A stretch of 64,000 nucleotides of DNA from Paraburkholderia sp. D15 (GTDB lineage Bacteria; Pseudomonadota; Gammaproteobacteria; Burkholderiales; Burkholderiaceae), in NCBI RefSeq assembly GCF_029910215.1, contig NZ_CP110396.1, forward strand, positions 2,170,001 through 2,234,000, read 5' to 3'. Under the pieces are notes generated by a model. It did not search any database and had not been told where the DNA came from. It saw only the letters and a program-made list of their open reading frames with translations. A program made the translations under genes and the position numbers. Below, in pieces: positions 18,353-27,620 of the stretch; the stretch's first letter is position 1, and every line of letters begins with the position of its first letter.

Positions 18353-19783
18353 ATGGAGACGAAAGCAAACCTGATCGACGGGGAATGGGTCGCGGGTGGG
18401 GATTCGATTCGCAACGATAACCCGTCGAACCTGAACGATCCGGTCGGGACGTACGCGCTTGCGACGCCGGAGCAGGTGCGCGAGGCCACGCAAGCGGCGC
18501 GCCGCGCGTTGTCCTCGTGGTCGGTGACGACCACCCAGGTGCGTAGCGATCTGCTGATCCGGACCGCGATGGAACTGCTCGACCGCAAAGCGGAACTCGG
18601 CGAACTGGTGTCGCGCGAGGCCGGCAAGACCCGGGCAGAAGGCGTCGGCGAGGTGGTTCGAGCCGCACAGATCTTCCAGTTCTTCTCGGGAGAAACGGTC
18701 CGCTACGGTGGCGAGAACCTGCCCTCGGTGCGGCCTGGCATCGGCGTTCAGACGAGTCGTGAGCCGGTAGGTGTGGTGTCGGTCATCACGCCGTGGAATT
18801 TCCCCATTGCCATTGCTGCGTGGAAGCTGGCGCCCGCCCTCGCTTTCGGCAATACCGTGGTCTTCAAGCCTTCCGAGGAAACACCGGGCATCGCGTGGGA
18901 ATTGCTGAACATCATGCAGCGGCATGGGTTGCCCGCCGGCGTCGTGAACCTGGTCAACGGCAGAGGCGCGGTGATCGGCAAAGCGATGACGGAAGGTGTC
19001 GACGCTATTACCTTCACGGGTAGCGTGCGGGTCGGCAGAGAGATCGCGGGGCATGCGATCGCGAGCATGACACGCGTGCAGCTCGAAATGGGCGGGAAGA
19101 ACCCGCTGGTGATTCTTGACGACGCGCAACTCGATGTGGCGGTCGAGTGCGCGGTGAATGGTGCGTACTTCTCCGCCGGACAGCGGTGTACCGCATCCAG
19201 CCGGTTGATCGTCACGGACAAGATTCATGACCGGTTCGTCGACGCGCTGGTGACGCGTATGCGCTCGCTGAAAGTCGGGCCGTCGTTGGCCGATGGCATC
19301 GACATCGGGCCGGTTATCAATCAGCGGCAACTCGACGCCATCCAGCGATATATCCAGGTCGGCAAGGACGAGGGCGCCGAGCTCATCGCAGGCGGTGAAC
19401 TCGTCGACGCGCCGACCCCCGGATTCTTCATGCAGCCGGCGCTCATGGCAGGTAGCAATGCCCTGCGTATCAATCGTGAAGAAGTATTCGGACCGTTTGC
19501 CTCGGTCATTCGCGTCGCGGACTACGACGAAGCGTTCGCCGTGGCCAACGACACGGACTTCGGCCTGTCTTCCGGGATCTGCACGACTTCTCACCAATTT
19601 GCCACCCACTTCCGGATGAACGTGAAGAGCGGCCTGACGATGGTGAATCTGCCTACCGCGGGACTCGACTATCACGTGCCGTTCGGAGGCCGCAAAGGTT
19701 CCAGCTACGGGCCGCGAGAACAAGGCAAGGCAGCGGTGGAGTTTTACACGGTCGGTAAGACCGCCTACGTGAGCTACGTCTAA
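18353..19783 (+). CDS. NAD(P)-dependent aldehyde dehydrogenase, KGSADH/SSADH type
   Basis: The start ATG 18353 follows GGAG (18342-18345) and gives 476 residues. The N-terminus NLIDGEWVAGGD and the catalytic block SAGQRCTASSRLIV (Cys near residue 279) resemble alpha-ketoglutaric semialdehyde dehydrogenases more than betaine-aldehyde types. The general-base glutamate is in QLEMGGKNPLVI. It is the first gene of a four-gene + strand operon with a YihU-like reductase, an MFS carrier and an aminotransferase. It probably oxidises a dicarboxylic or similar acidic semialdehyde; a second aldehyde dehydrogenase occurs at 23904. Confidence 0.88.
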   Translation: METKANLIDGEWVAGGDSIRNDNPSNLNDPVGTYALATPEQVREATQAARRALSSWSVTTTQVRSDLLIRTAMELLDRKAELGELVSREAGKTRAEGVGEVVRAAQIFQFFSGETVRYGGENLPSVRPGIGVQTSREPVGVVSVITPWNFPIAIAAWKLAPALAFGNTVVFKPSEETPGIAWELLNIMQRHGLPAGVVNLVNGRGAVIGKAMTEGVDAITFTGSVRVGREIAGHAIASMTRVQLEMGGKNPLVILDDAQLDVAVECAVNGAYFSAGQRCTASSRLIVTDKIHDRFVDALVTRMRSLKVGPSLADGIDIGPVINQRQLDAIQRYIQVGKDEGAELIAGGELVDAPTPGFFMQPALMAGSNALRINREEVFGPFASVIRVADYDEAFAVANDTDFGLSSGICTTSHQFATHFRMNVKSGLTMVNLPTAGLDYHVPFGGRKGSSYGPREQGKAAVEFYTVGKTAYVSYV

Positions 19784-19826
19784 AAGTACTCGCGACACAC
19801 TTTAAAAGAACAACCTGGGAAGACAA

Positions 19827-20741
19827 ATGGAAACGATTGGATTTATTGGATTGGGCCGCATGGGCAAGTCGATGGCCGCCAACCTCGTCAAGAAGGGGTT
19901 TCGGCTGATCGTGACGGATCTGAATGAGAAGGCGGTGGCCGATCTGGTTGCCCTCGGCGCGAGTGCACAGGCGGATGTCGCTCAACTGGCGCGCGAGTCG
20001 ACCATCGTGATTACGATGCTGCCCACCTCGAAGGAAGTGGAAGCCGTGGCGCTCGGCGTGCAAGGCGTTTTCGCCCATGCCAAACCGGGAACGGTGCTGA
20101 TGGACATGAGCACGATCGATCCGGTCGCCACGGACCGGTTGCAGGTAGAAGCGGCGAAGCAGGGTATGTCCGTGGTCGATGCGCCGGTCGGCCGATTGGC
20201 CGAGCATGCGGACCGTGGCGAGTCGTTGTTCATGGTCGGCGCCACGGACAGCGACTTTGCACGCGTCAAACCGTTGCTCGATGCGATGGGCACCACGGTT
20301 TATCACTGTGGCGGGGTGGGAACCGGCGGCAGAACCAAGCTGGTGAACAACTACGTTGCCATCACACTGTGCCAGGTGAATGCCGAGGCTCTGGCATTGG
20401 CTCAGCGATTCGATCTGGACGTGACGCAAACGCTGAAAGTACTACTCGGCACATCGGCGAATAACAACCAGCTACGCCTGAACTTCGTGAACAAGGTTCT
20501 TGCGGGCGATACGTCGCCCGGCTTTACGATCGATCTGGCGCACAAGGATCTGTCGTTGGTGATCAGTGCGGCGCACGCCGCCAGGGTGCCGATGCCTGTC
20601 GCTGCCGCGGTTCACGAGTCATTCAGCCTCGCACGAGCGAGCGATAAGGGGAACATCGACTTCTCGGGCATTGCGGACGTGGTTTGCGACCTGGCTCATA
20701 TCGCACGCCCGCGTGTTCCGGCCGGCTGGTCACCGGCCTGA
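19827..20741 (+). CDS. beta-hydroxyacid dehydrogenase family reductase, YihU-like
   Basis: The 304-residue protein begins with a Rossmann glycine block (FIGLGRMGKSMA) and has the family lysine in GGRTKLVNNYV (K171). It resembles E. coli 3-sulfolactaldehyde reductase YihU along much of its length: DAPVGR at 118-123, LVNNY, LAGDTSPGFTIDLAHKDLSL and ARVPMPVAAA. The substrate loop keeps the arginine (R123) but reads G-R-L-A where YihU has G-R-T-S, so sulfonate recognition is doubtful. Related enzymes reduce succinate semialdehyde or glyoxylate. In this operon it may interconvert an acidic semialdehyde and its alcohol. Confidence 0.85.
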   Translation: METIGFIGLGRMGKSMAANLVKKGFRLIVTDLNEKAVADLVALGASAQADVAQLARESTIVITMLPTSKEVEAVALGVQGVFAHAKPGTVLMDMSTIDPVATDRLQVEAAKQGMSVVDAPVGRLAEHADRGESLFMVGATDSDFARVKPLLDAMGTTVYHCGGVGTGGRTKLVNNYVAITLCQVNAEALALAQRFDLDVTQTLKVLLGTSANNNQLRLNFVNKVLAGDTSPGFTIDLAHKDLSLVISAAHAARVPMPVAAAVHESFSLARASDKGNIDFSGIADVVCDLAHIARPRVPAGWSPA

Positions 20742-20826
20742 TCATCGCGCCGTCATTCTTGCTCACCTCGCGGCTTCCTCGGAAGCCGTCTGTTTTAACT
20801 AAAAATAAACCATATCAGGAGACATC

Positions 20827-22161
20827 ATGTTGGAAAGCCTAGCGAAGGAGGGTGATTACGCGAGCACACCCGAGATCGAAAATTCAACGTACAGAAGAGT
20901 CACGACGCGACTCGTGCCTATCCTCTTTCTGGCCTATGTTTTTTCGTATCTGGATCGGGTCAATGTCGGCTTTGCCAAGCTGCAGATGCTGTCGGATTTG
21001 AACCTGAGTGAAGCGGTCTACGGCCTGGGCGCCGGGATATTCTTCATTGGTTATGCGTTGTTCGAAATTCCCAGCAACATTCTGCTCCACAAGTTTGGAG
21101 CAAGGCGCTGGATTGCACGGATCATGATCACGTGGGGCGTGCTCGCGGCGGCGATGATCTTCGTGAAGAGTCCGGGATCGTTTTATGTGCTGCGATTTCT
21201 GCTGGGCGTTGCCGAAGCGGGGTTTCAACCGGGGATCGTTCTGTATCTGACGTTCTGGTATCCGGAACGCCGACGTGGTCAGATCATGGCGCTCTTCTTT
21301 GCGGCGGTTCCCGCATCGAGTATTTTGGGCGGTCCGCTATCCGGCTGGATCATGAGTTCCTTCACTGGCGTGCACGGTCTGGCCGGCTGGCAATGGATGT
21401 TTGTGATCGAAGCGCTGCCGGCGATCGCGATCGGTCTGGTGATCTTGTGCACGTTGCCGGATAGCATCGGCAAGGCGTCGTGGCTTTCGAAGACCGAGGC
21501 AACGTATCTCGAACGGGCGATCAACCAGGAAGCCAGGAAAGCGCACGAGTTCTCGCTGAAAGGCGTGTTCTCGAACCCGATGGTGCTGGTGATGGCGGCC
21601 ATTTACTTCTGTAACGTGATTGGCATTTACGGTATCAGCTTCTGGTTGCCGACCATCATCAAATCCACCGGCATCACGAATCTCCTCGATATCGGTTTGC
21701 TCACCGCGGCACCGTCGCTGGCGGCGATCGTGTTCATGATCTATATCAGTCGCAAAGCCGACAGAACCGGAGAGCGGAAACGCTATCTGGCGATCATGAT
21801 CGCGATTGGTTCGCTAGGGCTGGCAGCGAGTGTGTTGTTCAGTTCGAACACGACCCTTTCTCTGCTCTCGCTAGCCGTTGCCACGGTCGGCATGTATTCG
21901 GCGCTGCCGCTGTTCTGGAGTCTTCCGACTGCCTACCTCTCGGGCGTTGCCGCCGCCGCGGGCATTGCACTGATCAACTCGTTGGCCAACGTATCCGGTT
22001 TTGTCGGTCCTTACCTGATCGGGTGGGTGAAGCAAACCACCGGCAGTACGAATATGGCGATTATCGCGCTCTCGGTTGCGTCGGCGTTGGGGTTCGTTCT
22101 GGTTCTGTCCATCCCTTCGAAGATCGTCAATCGGGTTCCTTCTTCACGGGTCGAAGGCTGA
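20827..22161 (+). CDS. MFS transporter, anion:cation symporter (ACS) type
   Basis: The 444-residue protein has about 12 membrane helices and the ACS-type N-terminus RLVPILFLAYVFSYLDRVNVGFAKLQM. Typical members carry tartrate, glucarate, 4-hydroxyphenylacetate or other organic anions with protons. The conserved segment WYPERRRGQIMALF follows helix 4. It starts after AGGAGA at 20816-20821. Its place between the reductase and aminotransferase genes suggests it imports the substrate of this operon, which is presumably an anionic amino or organic acid. Confidence 0.9.
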   Translation: MLESLAKEGDYASTPEIENSTYRRVTTRLVPILFLAYVFSYLDRVNVGFAKLQMLSDLNLSEAVYGLGAGIFFIGYALFEIPSNILLHKFGARRWIARIMITWGVLAAAMIFVKSPGSFYVLRFLLGVAEAGFQPGIVLYLTFWYPERRRGQIMALFFAAVPASSILGGPLSGWIMSSFTGVHGLAGWQWMFVIEALPAIAIGLVILCTLPDSIGKASWLSKTEATYLERAINQEARKAHEFSLKGVFSNPMVLVMAAIYFCNVIGIYGISFWLPTIIKSTGITNLLDIGLLTAAPSLAAIVFMIYISRKADRTGERKRYLAIMIAIGSLGLAASVLFSSNTTLSLLSLAVATVGMYSALPLFWSLPTAYLSGVAAAAGIALINSLANVSGFVGPYLIGWVKQTTGSTNMAIIALSVASALGFVLVLSIPSKIVNRVPSSRVEG

Positions 22162-22214
22162 CTACAGACGCAACCTTGCGACCGGCCTTCGACGTTCTTA
22201 TTGATCTAGCAAAT

Positions 22215-23402
22215 ATGTTCCAAAAATCTTCGGTTGGACCGAGAGATACGGTCGAGTCAATGTCTTCTTCCCTGATCCGGGAGGTCGCGGACAGCGGAAT
22301 GGGGCGTGCCGACGTTTTGCCGTTCTGGTTCGGCGAATCCGACCGGGTGACGCCCGATTACATTCGCGACGCGGCTATTCAGTCATTGAGCCGCGGCGAG
22401 ACCTTCTACCCGCAGAATCTCGGCAGACCTTACCTGCGCTCCGCGTTGTCATCCTACTTGACGAACCTTCATGGACAAGAAGTCCGTGAAGATCGCATCG
22501 CCGTTGTCAGCGGCGGGATTTCGGGTTTGATGATCACGGCGCAGACCATTGTCGATCCCGGCGATCGAGTCGTGGTCGTGACGCCGTTGTGGCCGAACAT
22601 CGCGGAAATCCCGAAGATCCTCGGCGCGGAGGTAGTGAGAGTACCGTTGTCCGTGAAGAATGGCGCATGGAAGCTCGACATCGATAAGCTGATCGATGCG
22701 CTTGTACCGGGAACGCGAATGCTGGTGGTCAATTCGCCCAGCAATCCGACCGGATGGACGATGGAGGAAGGCGATGTCGACGCTATTCTGGCGCATTGCC
22801 GGAAGCACGGTATCTGGGTACTGGCGGATGATGTCTACCAGCGGCTCTCGTACGATCCGCTTGTGTCCTGCGCCCCGTCTTTCCTGACTCGCTATCAGGA
22901 CGGCGACCGGATCATCTCGGTCAACAGTTTTTCGAAGTCGTGGCTGATGACGGGGTTCCGGGTAGGGTGGGTTGTCGCGCCGCCGGCGGTCATCAGTGCG
23001 ATGGCGAAAATGATCGAGTACAACACGTGTTGCATTCTCGAACCGAGCCAACGAGCCGCGCAGGCGGCGATACTTCACGGCGAGGCCACCATTCAGACAC
23101 TGCGAATCGAACTCGTATCCAATCGAAAGATCCTGGTCGAGGGGCTGCGCAAACTGCCGGGGGTGGAGGTGCCCGATGCCGGTGGTGGCATGTACGCGTT
23201 CTTCAGGATAGCCGGCGTTCGAGATACGACTGCGCTGGCAAAGAAGATGCTGGAAGTATCTGGGTTAGGGCTGGCGCCGGGGGCCGCGTTTGGGCCCGAA
23301 GGTGATGGGTGGTTGAGATGGTGTCACGCCGTCTCTGCCGAGAAACTCAAGGAAGGCTTGTCGCGCATGGCGCGGGTCATCGAGCAGTTGCATACGGTTT
23401 AG
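22215..23402 (+). CDS. class I/II PLP aminotransferase
   Basis: I choose ATG 22215 (product MFQKSSVGPRDTVESMSSS), giving 395 residues, the usual length; the frame is open further upstream inside the MFS gene without a plausible start. Key blocks are FGESDRVTPDYI, YPQNLGRPYLRSAL, NSPSNPTGW, DDVYQRLSY and the PLP lysine in SVNSFSKSWLMTGFRVGW. It is the last gene of the + operon. Transamination of an imported amino acid would give a 2-oxo acid, and a two-subunit 2-oxo acid decarboxylase lies in the same region (32191-33320). The amino acid substrate cannot be read directly. Confidence 0.88.
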   Translation: MFQKSSVGPRDTVESMSSSLIREVADSGMGRADVLPFWFGESDRVTPDYIRDAAIQSLSRGETFYPQNLGRPYLRSALSSYLTNLHGQEVREDRIAVVSGGISGLMITAQTIVDPGDRVVVVTPLWPNIAEIPKILGAEVVRVPLSVKNGAWKLDIDKLIDALVPGTRMLVVNSPSNPTGWTMEEGDVDAILAHCRKHGIWVLADDVYQRLSYDPLVSCAPSFLTRYQDGDRIISVNSFSKSWLMTGFRVGWVVAPPAVISAMAKMIEYNTCCILEPSQRAAQAAILHGEATIQTLRIELVSNRKILVEGLRKLPGVEVPDAGGGMYAFFRIAGVRDTTALAKKMLEVSGLGLAPGAAFGPEGDGWLRWCHAVSAEKLKEGLSRMARVIEQLHTV

Positions 23403-23404
23403 TG

Positions 23405-23431
23405 TTTCGCCCCGCAACGTGCGGGGCGAAA
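23405..23431. terminator. bidirectional stem-loop terminator
   Basis: A perfect 12-bp stem (TTTCGCCCCGCA 23405-23416 with 23420-23431, loop ACG) sits between the convergent aminotransferase and thioesterase genes. The T/A ends of the stem could act as short U-runs on both strands. Confidence 0.7.
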
Positions 23432-23433
23432 GA

Positions 23434-23838
23434 TCAATCGGATGTGCGCGGCGTCGAATATTTAAATGTACCTTGAGCGGTCGCTATCAACAGCGTGTCA
23501 TCAAGCCAGGCCTCGGCACGGGCAAAGTAGATAGACCGCCCTTTACGCTCCAGCATGCCTTTGGCCGTGACCCGTTCTCCCGCGCCATTGTCGAGAAAAC
23601 TGGTTGTGAGCGATAAGGTGAAAGCATGCAGGGGCGGCTCGCCGGGTTCCGAGAAAATACCCGCGTAGCCGCTCGCGGCGTCCAGCAAGGTGGCCACCGC
23701 GCCGCCTTGCACGACCCCTTGCCGGTTGAGCTTGCTCGCATCGACCGGCATGACCATCTCCGCATAGCCGGCCCGCCATGCGATCAAACGAACGCCGAGC
23801 ATCTCGAGAAACGGATTGTCCAGCGAACGCGAAAGCAT
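23434..23838 (-). CDS. PaaI-type hotdog thioesterase
   Basis: The 134-residue protein has the hotdog pattern of PaaI thioesterases: LNRQGVVQGGAVATLLDAASGYA with the catalytic region after it, then TTSFLDNGAGERVTAKG. It would release CoA from a small acyl-CoA. It is the last gene of the - strand catabolic series, 66 bases downstream of the aldehyde dehydrogenase. In this pathway it could act as a safety valve freeing CoA from stalled intermediates; this is an inference from its position. Confidence 0.87.
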   Translation of the reverse strand: MLSRSLDNPFLEMLGVRLIAWRAGYAEMVMPVDASKLNRQGVVQGGAVATLLDAASGYAGIFSEPGEPPLHAFTLSLTTSFLDNGAGERVTAKGMLERKGRSIYFARAEAWLDDTLLIATAQGTFKYSTPRTSD

Positions 23839-23903
23839 AACGGGCCCTCCCTACTCACAATTTCACGCAATTCAAGCGCAGTGCAATTCAAGCGCAGTGC
23901 GAC

Positions 23904-25382
23904 TCAACGCATGACGAACGGGTTCGCGGTCTTCACGCCCGTATTGATCCAGACACTCTTCGTTTGCAGGTACTCGCGGATGGCGTCGATTCCGTTTTCG
24001 CGTCCGAGTCCTGAGTCCTTATAGCCGCCGAATGGCGACATATAGCTCACGGCGCGGTAGCTATTCACCCACACCATACCCGCCTGAATACGCTCGGCGA
24101 CCCGGATCGAGCGGCCAATGTCGCTGGTCCATATCCCCGAGCCGAGACCGAACCGCACATCGTTGGCAATTTCCACCGCTTCGTCTTCGTCTTTGAAACG
24201 GATGATCGACAGGATCGGACCGAATACCTCTTCCTGCGCGATACGCATCCGGTTGTTCACGTCGCCGAAAATGGTCGGCTCGACGAACCAGCCGTTGCCG
24301 CAGGCGGGCTCGCTGCCCGGCTTGCCGCCGAGCAGCAGGGTCGCGCCGTCCTGCCGGGCGGTGTCGATATAGGAGAGCACCTTCTGATACTGCGGGCGCG
24401 TGGTGACCGGCCCAACCTGAGTCGCCATGTCGGTCGGGTCGCCCATCTTTGCCGTGCGCGCGATCGCAAGCAGACGCTCGACGAACGTGTCGTAGATGTT
24501 CTCCTGAAGCAGAAGCCGCGAGCCCGCGATACACGTTTGCCCCGTCGCCGCAAAAATACCGGACACCGCGCCGTTCACCGCATCGTCGAGATCGGCGTCG
24601 TCGAACACGATGTTAGGCGACTTGCCGCCGAGTTCGAGGCTCACGTGCTTGAACTGGCGTGCGGCCGCTTCGTTGATCGCGCGGCCTGTCGAGTCCGCAC
24701 CCGTGAAGGTGATTTTCTTGACGAGCGGATGGTCGACGAGTGGCGAACCGACATCCTTGCCGAAGCCGGTCACGACGTTGACCACGCCGGGAGGAAAACC
24801 CGCTTCGATGAAAAGCTTCGCGAATTCGATCGTGGAGACCGAGGTGAACTCCGAAGGCTTGATGACGACGGTACACCCGGCGGCGAGTGCCGGCGCGATT
24901 TTCCAGGTGGCGAGAAGAAGCGGCGAATTCCAGGGCGTAATGGCCGCGACGACACCCAGCGGTTCATTGCGCGTGAAATTGAAATAGCCCTTCTTGTCGA
25001 GCGGAATCACGGCGCCCTGAATCTTGTCCGCGAGGCCGCCAAAGTAGTAATACCACTGTGGAATGTATTGGCACTGACCGTACATCTCCGCGATCAGCTT
25101 GCCGTTGTCGCGGACCTCGAGATCGGCGAGGCGGCGCGCGTCGCGTGCGATCAGGTCGCCTACCCGATGCAGGAGCATGCCGCGCTGGCTCGCTGTCATC
25201 TGCGACCACGGGCCGGAACTGAATGCCGCATGCGCGGACTGCACGGCGCGATCGACATCGAGCGCATTGCCCTTCGCGACTTCGGCCCACGGTTCGCCCG
25301 TGTAGGGGTTCTCGGTTTCGAACCATTCTCCGGACGCGGACGGGCAGGACTCACCGTCGATAAACATCTCGAATCGTTGCAT
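23904..25382 (-). CDS. aldehyde dehydrogenase, betaine-aldehyde dehydrogenase-like
   Basis: From ATG 25382 (GTG 25385 is directly before it) the protein has 492 residues. The NAD-binding ITPWNSPLLLATWK, the base in VSLELGGKSPNIV and the catalytic cysteine in ATGQTCIAGSR (about residue 284) are intact, so it should be active. It belongs to the - strand series with CitE-like lyase, MmgE/PrpD and CoA-transferase, 20 bases after the lyase stop. In the proposed pathway it would oxidise the aldehyde made by the ThDP decarboxylase to the acid that then receives CoA. Confidence 0.88.
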   Translation of the reverse strand: MQRFEMFIDGESCPSASGEWFETENPYTGEPWAEVAKGNALDVDRAVQSAHAAFSSGPWSQMTASQRGMLLHRVGDLIARDARRLADLEVRDNGKLIAEMYGQCQYIPQWYYYFGGLADKIQGAVIPLDKKGYFNFTRNEPLGVVAAITPWNSPLLLATWKIAPALAAGCTVVIKPSEFTSVSTIEFAKLFIEAGFPPGVVNVVTGFGKDVGSPLVDHPLVKKITFTGADSTGRAINEAAARQFKHVSLELGGKSPNIVFDDADLDDAVNGAVSGIFAATGQTCIAGSRLLLQENIYDTFVERLLAIARTAKMGDPTDMATQVGPVTTRPQYQKVLSYIDTARQDGATLLLGGKPGSEPACGNGWFVEPTIFGDVNNRMRIAQEEVFGPILSIIRFKDEDEAVEIANDVRFGLGSGIWTSDIGRSIRVAERIQAGMVWVNSYRAVSYMSPFGGYKDSGLGRENGIDAIREYLQTKSVWINTGVKTANPFVMR

Positions 25383-25401
25383 CACTTAGTCTCCAGTTGT
25401 T

Positions 25402-26229
25402 TCAGGCGCCGGCGGGCGTGCGTCGTTGCGCTTCCGCGATAATTTCCCGCGCCTTCAGAATGATCGGCCGATCGACCATGCGTCCGTCCACCGCTACCGC
25501 TGCGCCGTGCGTCACGGCGGCCGCGTCGACGACTTTGCGCGCCCACTCGATATCGGTTTGCGTAGGAGCGAATGCCGCGTTGACGGCCGGTACCTGCCTG
25601 GGGTGAATGCAGAGCTTGGCGCCGAAGCCCAGACGTTTGGAGCGGACGGTGTCGCGCGTGACCTGGTCGATGTCGTCGAGGGCGGTCGAAACGCCGTCCA
25701 CCGGCGGCGCCAGATTGCCGATGCGTGACGCGAAAACGATGTGCGAGCGGAAGTAGGTCAATTGCTCGCCATCGCCGTCGATTCCCAAATCCAGCTGAAA
25801 GTCGACATTGCCGAATACGAGGCGCGTGGTCAGCCGGTGCTGGGCAATCGCCACGATATTGCGGAAGCCCTGCGCGGTTTCGATCATGGGCAGGATATCG
25901 GTAGGCTTGCCGGCGAATTCGCACAGAAAGATGTCGTCGATACGTTCGGTCTTGGGCAGCATCACGGCTGTCACCGACGGCGCCCGACACAGTGCGATAT
26001 CGTCGCGAAACCATTCGCTGTTGACGTCATTCACGCGAACCGCGACAGACGTATCGTTCGAGGCCAGCCATTCCGCCAATGCGGCGCGCGCGATCTTTTT
26101 CTCGGCGGGCGGCACGGCGTCCTCCAGGTCGATGACGACCACGTCGACACCGGATGCGGCGGCCTTCGCGAAACGATCCGGCCGGTTGCCCGGAACGAAC
26201 AGGTAAGAGCGGGGGGCGAGTTCAGTCAT
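25402..26229 (-). CDS. CitE-like CoA-ester lyase (citramalyl-CoA lyase candidate)
   Basis: The 275-residue protein begins with the HpcH/HpaI-CitE signature SYLFVPGNRPDRFAKA and contains VVVIDLEDAVPPAEK, LPMIETAQGF, the glutamate and aspartate metal ligands, and GFGAKLCIHPRQV near the end. Such lyases split (3S)-malyl-, citramalyl- or related CoA esters. Its start overlaps the end of MmgE/PrpD by eight bases. With the adjacent CoA-transferase and MaoC hydratase it completes the set needed to convert itaconate to acetyl-CoA and pyruvate, as known for Pseudomonas aeruginosa and Yersinia. Confidence 0.87.
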   Translation of the reverse strand: MTELAPRSYLFVPGNRPDRFAKAAASGVDVVVIDLEDAVPPAEKKIARAALAEWLASNDTSVAVRVNDVNSEWFRDDIALCRAPSVTAVMLPKTERIDDIFLCEFAGKPTDILPMIETAQGFRNIVAIAQHRLTTRLVFGNVDFQLDLGIDGDGEQLTYFRSHIVFASRIGNLAPPVDGVSTALDDIDQVTRDTVRSKRLGFGAKLCIHPRQVPAVNAAFAPTQTDIEWARKVVDAAAVTHGAAVAVDGRMVDRPIILKAREIIAEAQRRTPAGA

Positions 26230-27598
26230 GATTGGACTCCGTGCCTTGAGAGGGAAGCAAAACCGGTACGATCGGTGCATCCGTCATCGACCAGATGGAT
26301 CGAATTGCGCGGCGGATTTCGTCTTCGCTGGCGGCGCCGCCATAGCTGCCGAGTACCAGCGCCTTGTGTTCGAGTTCGGCGCGCGAGAGCGTGTTGCCCG
26401 GATCGCCTTTCGGTTCGTCGACGCGCCCCGAAAAAGTACGGCCGTCGCGGGTCTGCACGGTGACCTTGCCGATCCAGCGGTTCGGATAGGCCGTGTCGAC
26501 TTCCTCGTCCAGCTTCATCGACACTTTCGAGGCGAACGACAGGATGGCCGACTGATCGTAATGGGCGTCGAATTCACGCACGCCGGCATGCGCATGATGC
26601 GCGACGATCGCGAGCACAGTGCCCATCGAGAATTTCGCCTGATGAACGGTGCGGGGATCGGTCACCGGCCCCAGCACGTCGATTGCCGCTTGATGCACGT
26701 GCGTGACGATCGTTTCGATATCCTCGGGCACCAGCTTTTCGCGTTGCATGACCTCGAGGAGTGCGTCGGCGGCAGGGTGCGTATGCCGGCAGGAAGCGTG
26801 AAACTTGAAGGAGGTCTCGGACAGTGCCCATCGCGTTCCAAGTCCGTCGACGAGCTTTTCCGGAAATGTCTGCGTGGACATGCCGGCGCCCATGCCTTTG
26901 CTGCCCGCGAGAATGTCCTGCGCGCCGGTGAATCCGTCGGCGGCGAGCCACGCTGCGATCAGACCGTTAGCCGCCGCCTTGGCGGTGTGCAGTTGTTTCG
27001 AATCGGCTGCGTCGCGAAGAAATTCCCATAGCCCCGCTGCCTGCGTGCCCGCTGAACCGAAGGCATTCAGCATCTGGTTTTCGTCGAGCTGCAACAGATT
27101 GCCGACCGCGGCCGCCGCGGCGATGGTGCCGACTGTGCCCGTGGTATGAAAGATCCGGTAGTGCGAGCGGCCGAGAAACTCTCCGACGCGAATGCCAGCT
27201 TCGTAACCGGCCACGGAGGCCGCGATGAACTCCTTGCCGCTTCGCCCGAGCGCCTGCGCTGCCGCCCAGGCAGCGGGAAACACGACGGTCGCCGGATGCA
27301 GCACGGAACTGTTGTGAAGGTCGTCCTGTTCGGCGAAATGCGACGCCGCGCCATTCACCAGCGCGGCGAAGAGGGGGCTGGTTCGACGGCGCGAGATCAG
27401 GATCTCGCATGCGCCGGTTTGCGGACCGAACTGTTTCGCCAGACGCTCGATACTTTCGACGGGCCGGGCGCCGCGCCCCGCGAGCGCCGAGCCGAACCAG
27501 TCGAGAAACAGTTCCTCCGTGCGTTCGACAACCGGTTGCGGAATCTGATCGAAGGTCAGTCGCGACACGAAGCTGGCAAGCGTTTTCGTTTGACTCAT
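26222..27598 (-). CDS. MmgE/PrpD family protein
   Basis: From ATG 27598 the protein has 458 residues, typical of the family, which includes 2-methylcitrate dehydratase PrpD and cis-aconitate decarboxylase. Recognisable blocks are LFLDWFGSALAGRGARPVES, NGAASHFAEQDDLHNSSVLHP, the glycine-rich VAGYEAGIRVGEFLGRSHY and FKFHASCRHTHPA. The equivalent gene is part of the Pseudomonas aeruginosa itaconate locus, where its role is not well defined as far as I know. It could feed the pathway by making itaconate from cis-aconitate, or isomerise a C5-C6 dicarboxylate. It overlaps the lyase start by eight bases. Confidence 0.87.
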   Translation of the reverse strand: MSQTKTLASFVSRLTFDQIPQPVVERTEELFLDWFGSALAGRGARPVESIERLAKQFGPQTGACEILISRRRTSPLFAALVNGAASHFAEQDDLHNSSVLHPATVVFPAAWAAAQALGRSGKEFIAASVAGYEAGIRVGEFLGRSHYRIFHTTGTVGTIAAAAAVGNLLQLDENQMLNAFGSAGTQAAGLWEFLRDAADSKQLHTAKAAANGLIAAWLAADGFTGAQDILAGSKGMGAGMSTQTFPEKLVDGLGTRWALSETSFKFHASCRHTHPAADALLEVMQREKLVPEDIETIVTHVHQAAIDVLGPVTDPRTVHQAKFSMGTVLAIVAHHAHAGVREFDAHYDQSAILSFASKVSMKLDEEVDTAYPNRWIGKVTVQTRDGRTFSGRVDEPKGDPGNTLSRAELEHKALVLGSYGGAASEDEIRRAIRSIWSMTDAPIVPVLLPSQGTESNHD

Positions 27599-27620
27599 GG
27601 TAGTGGCTTTGAAGAAAAAG

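Noticed and set aside
20827..23402. MFS and aminotransferase considered as a sugar-acid (glucarate) operon
   Set aside because: No glucarate or galactarate dehydratase and no keto-deoxy-glucarate aldolase or dehydratase is present, so the carrier type alone does not support it.
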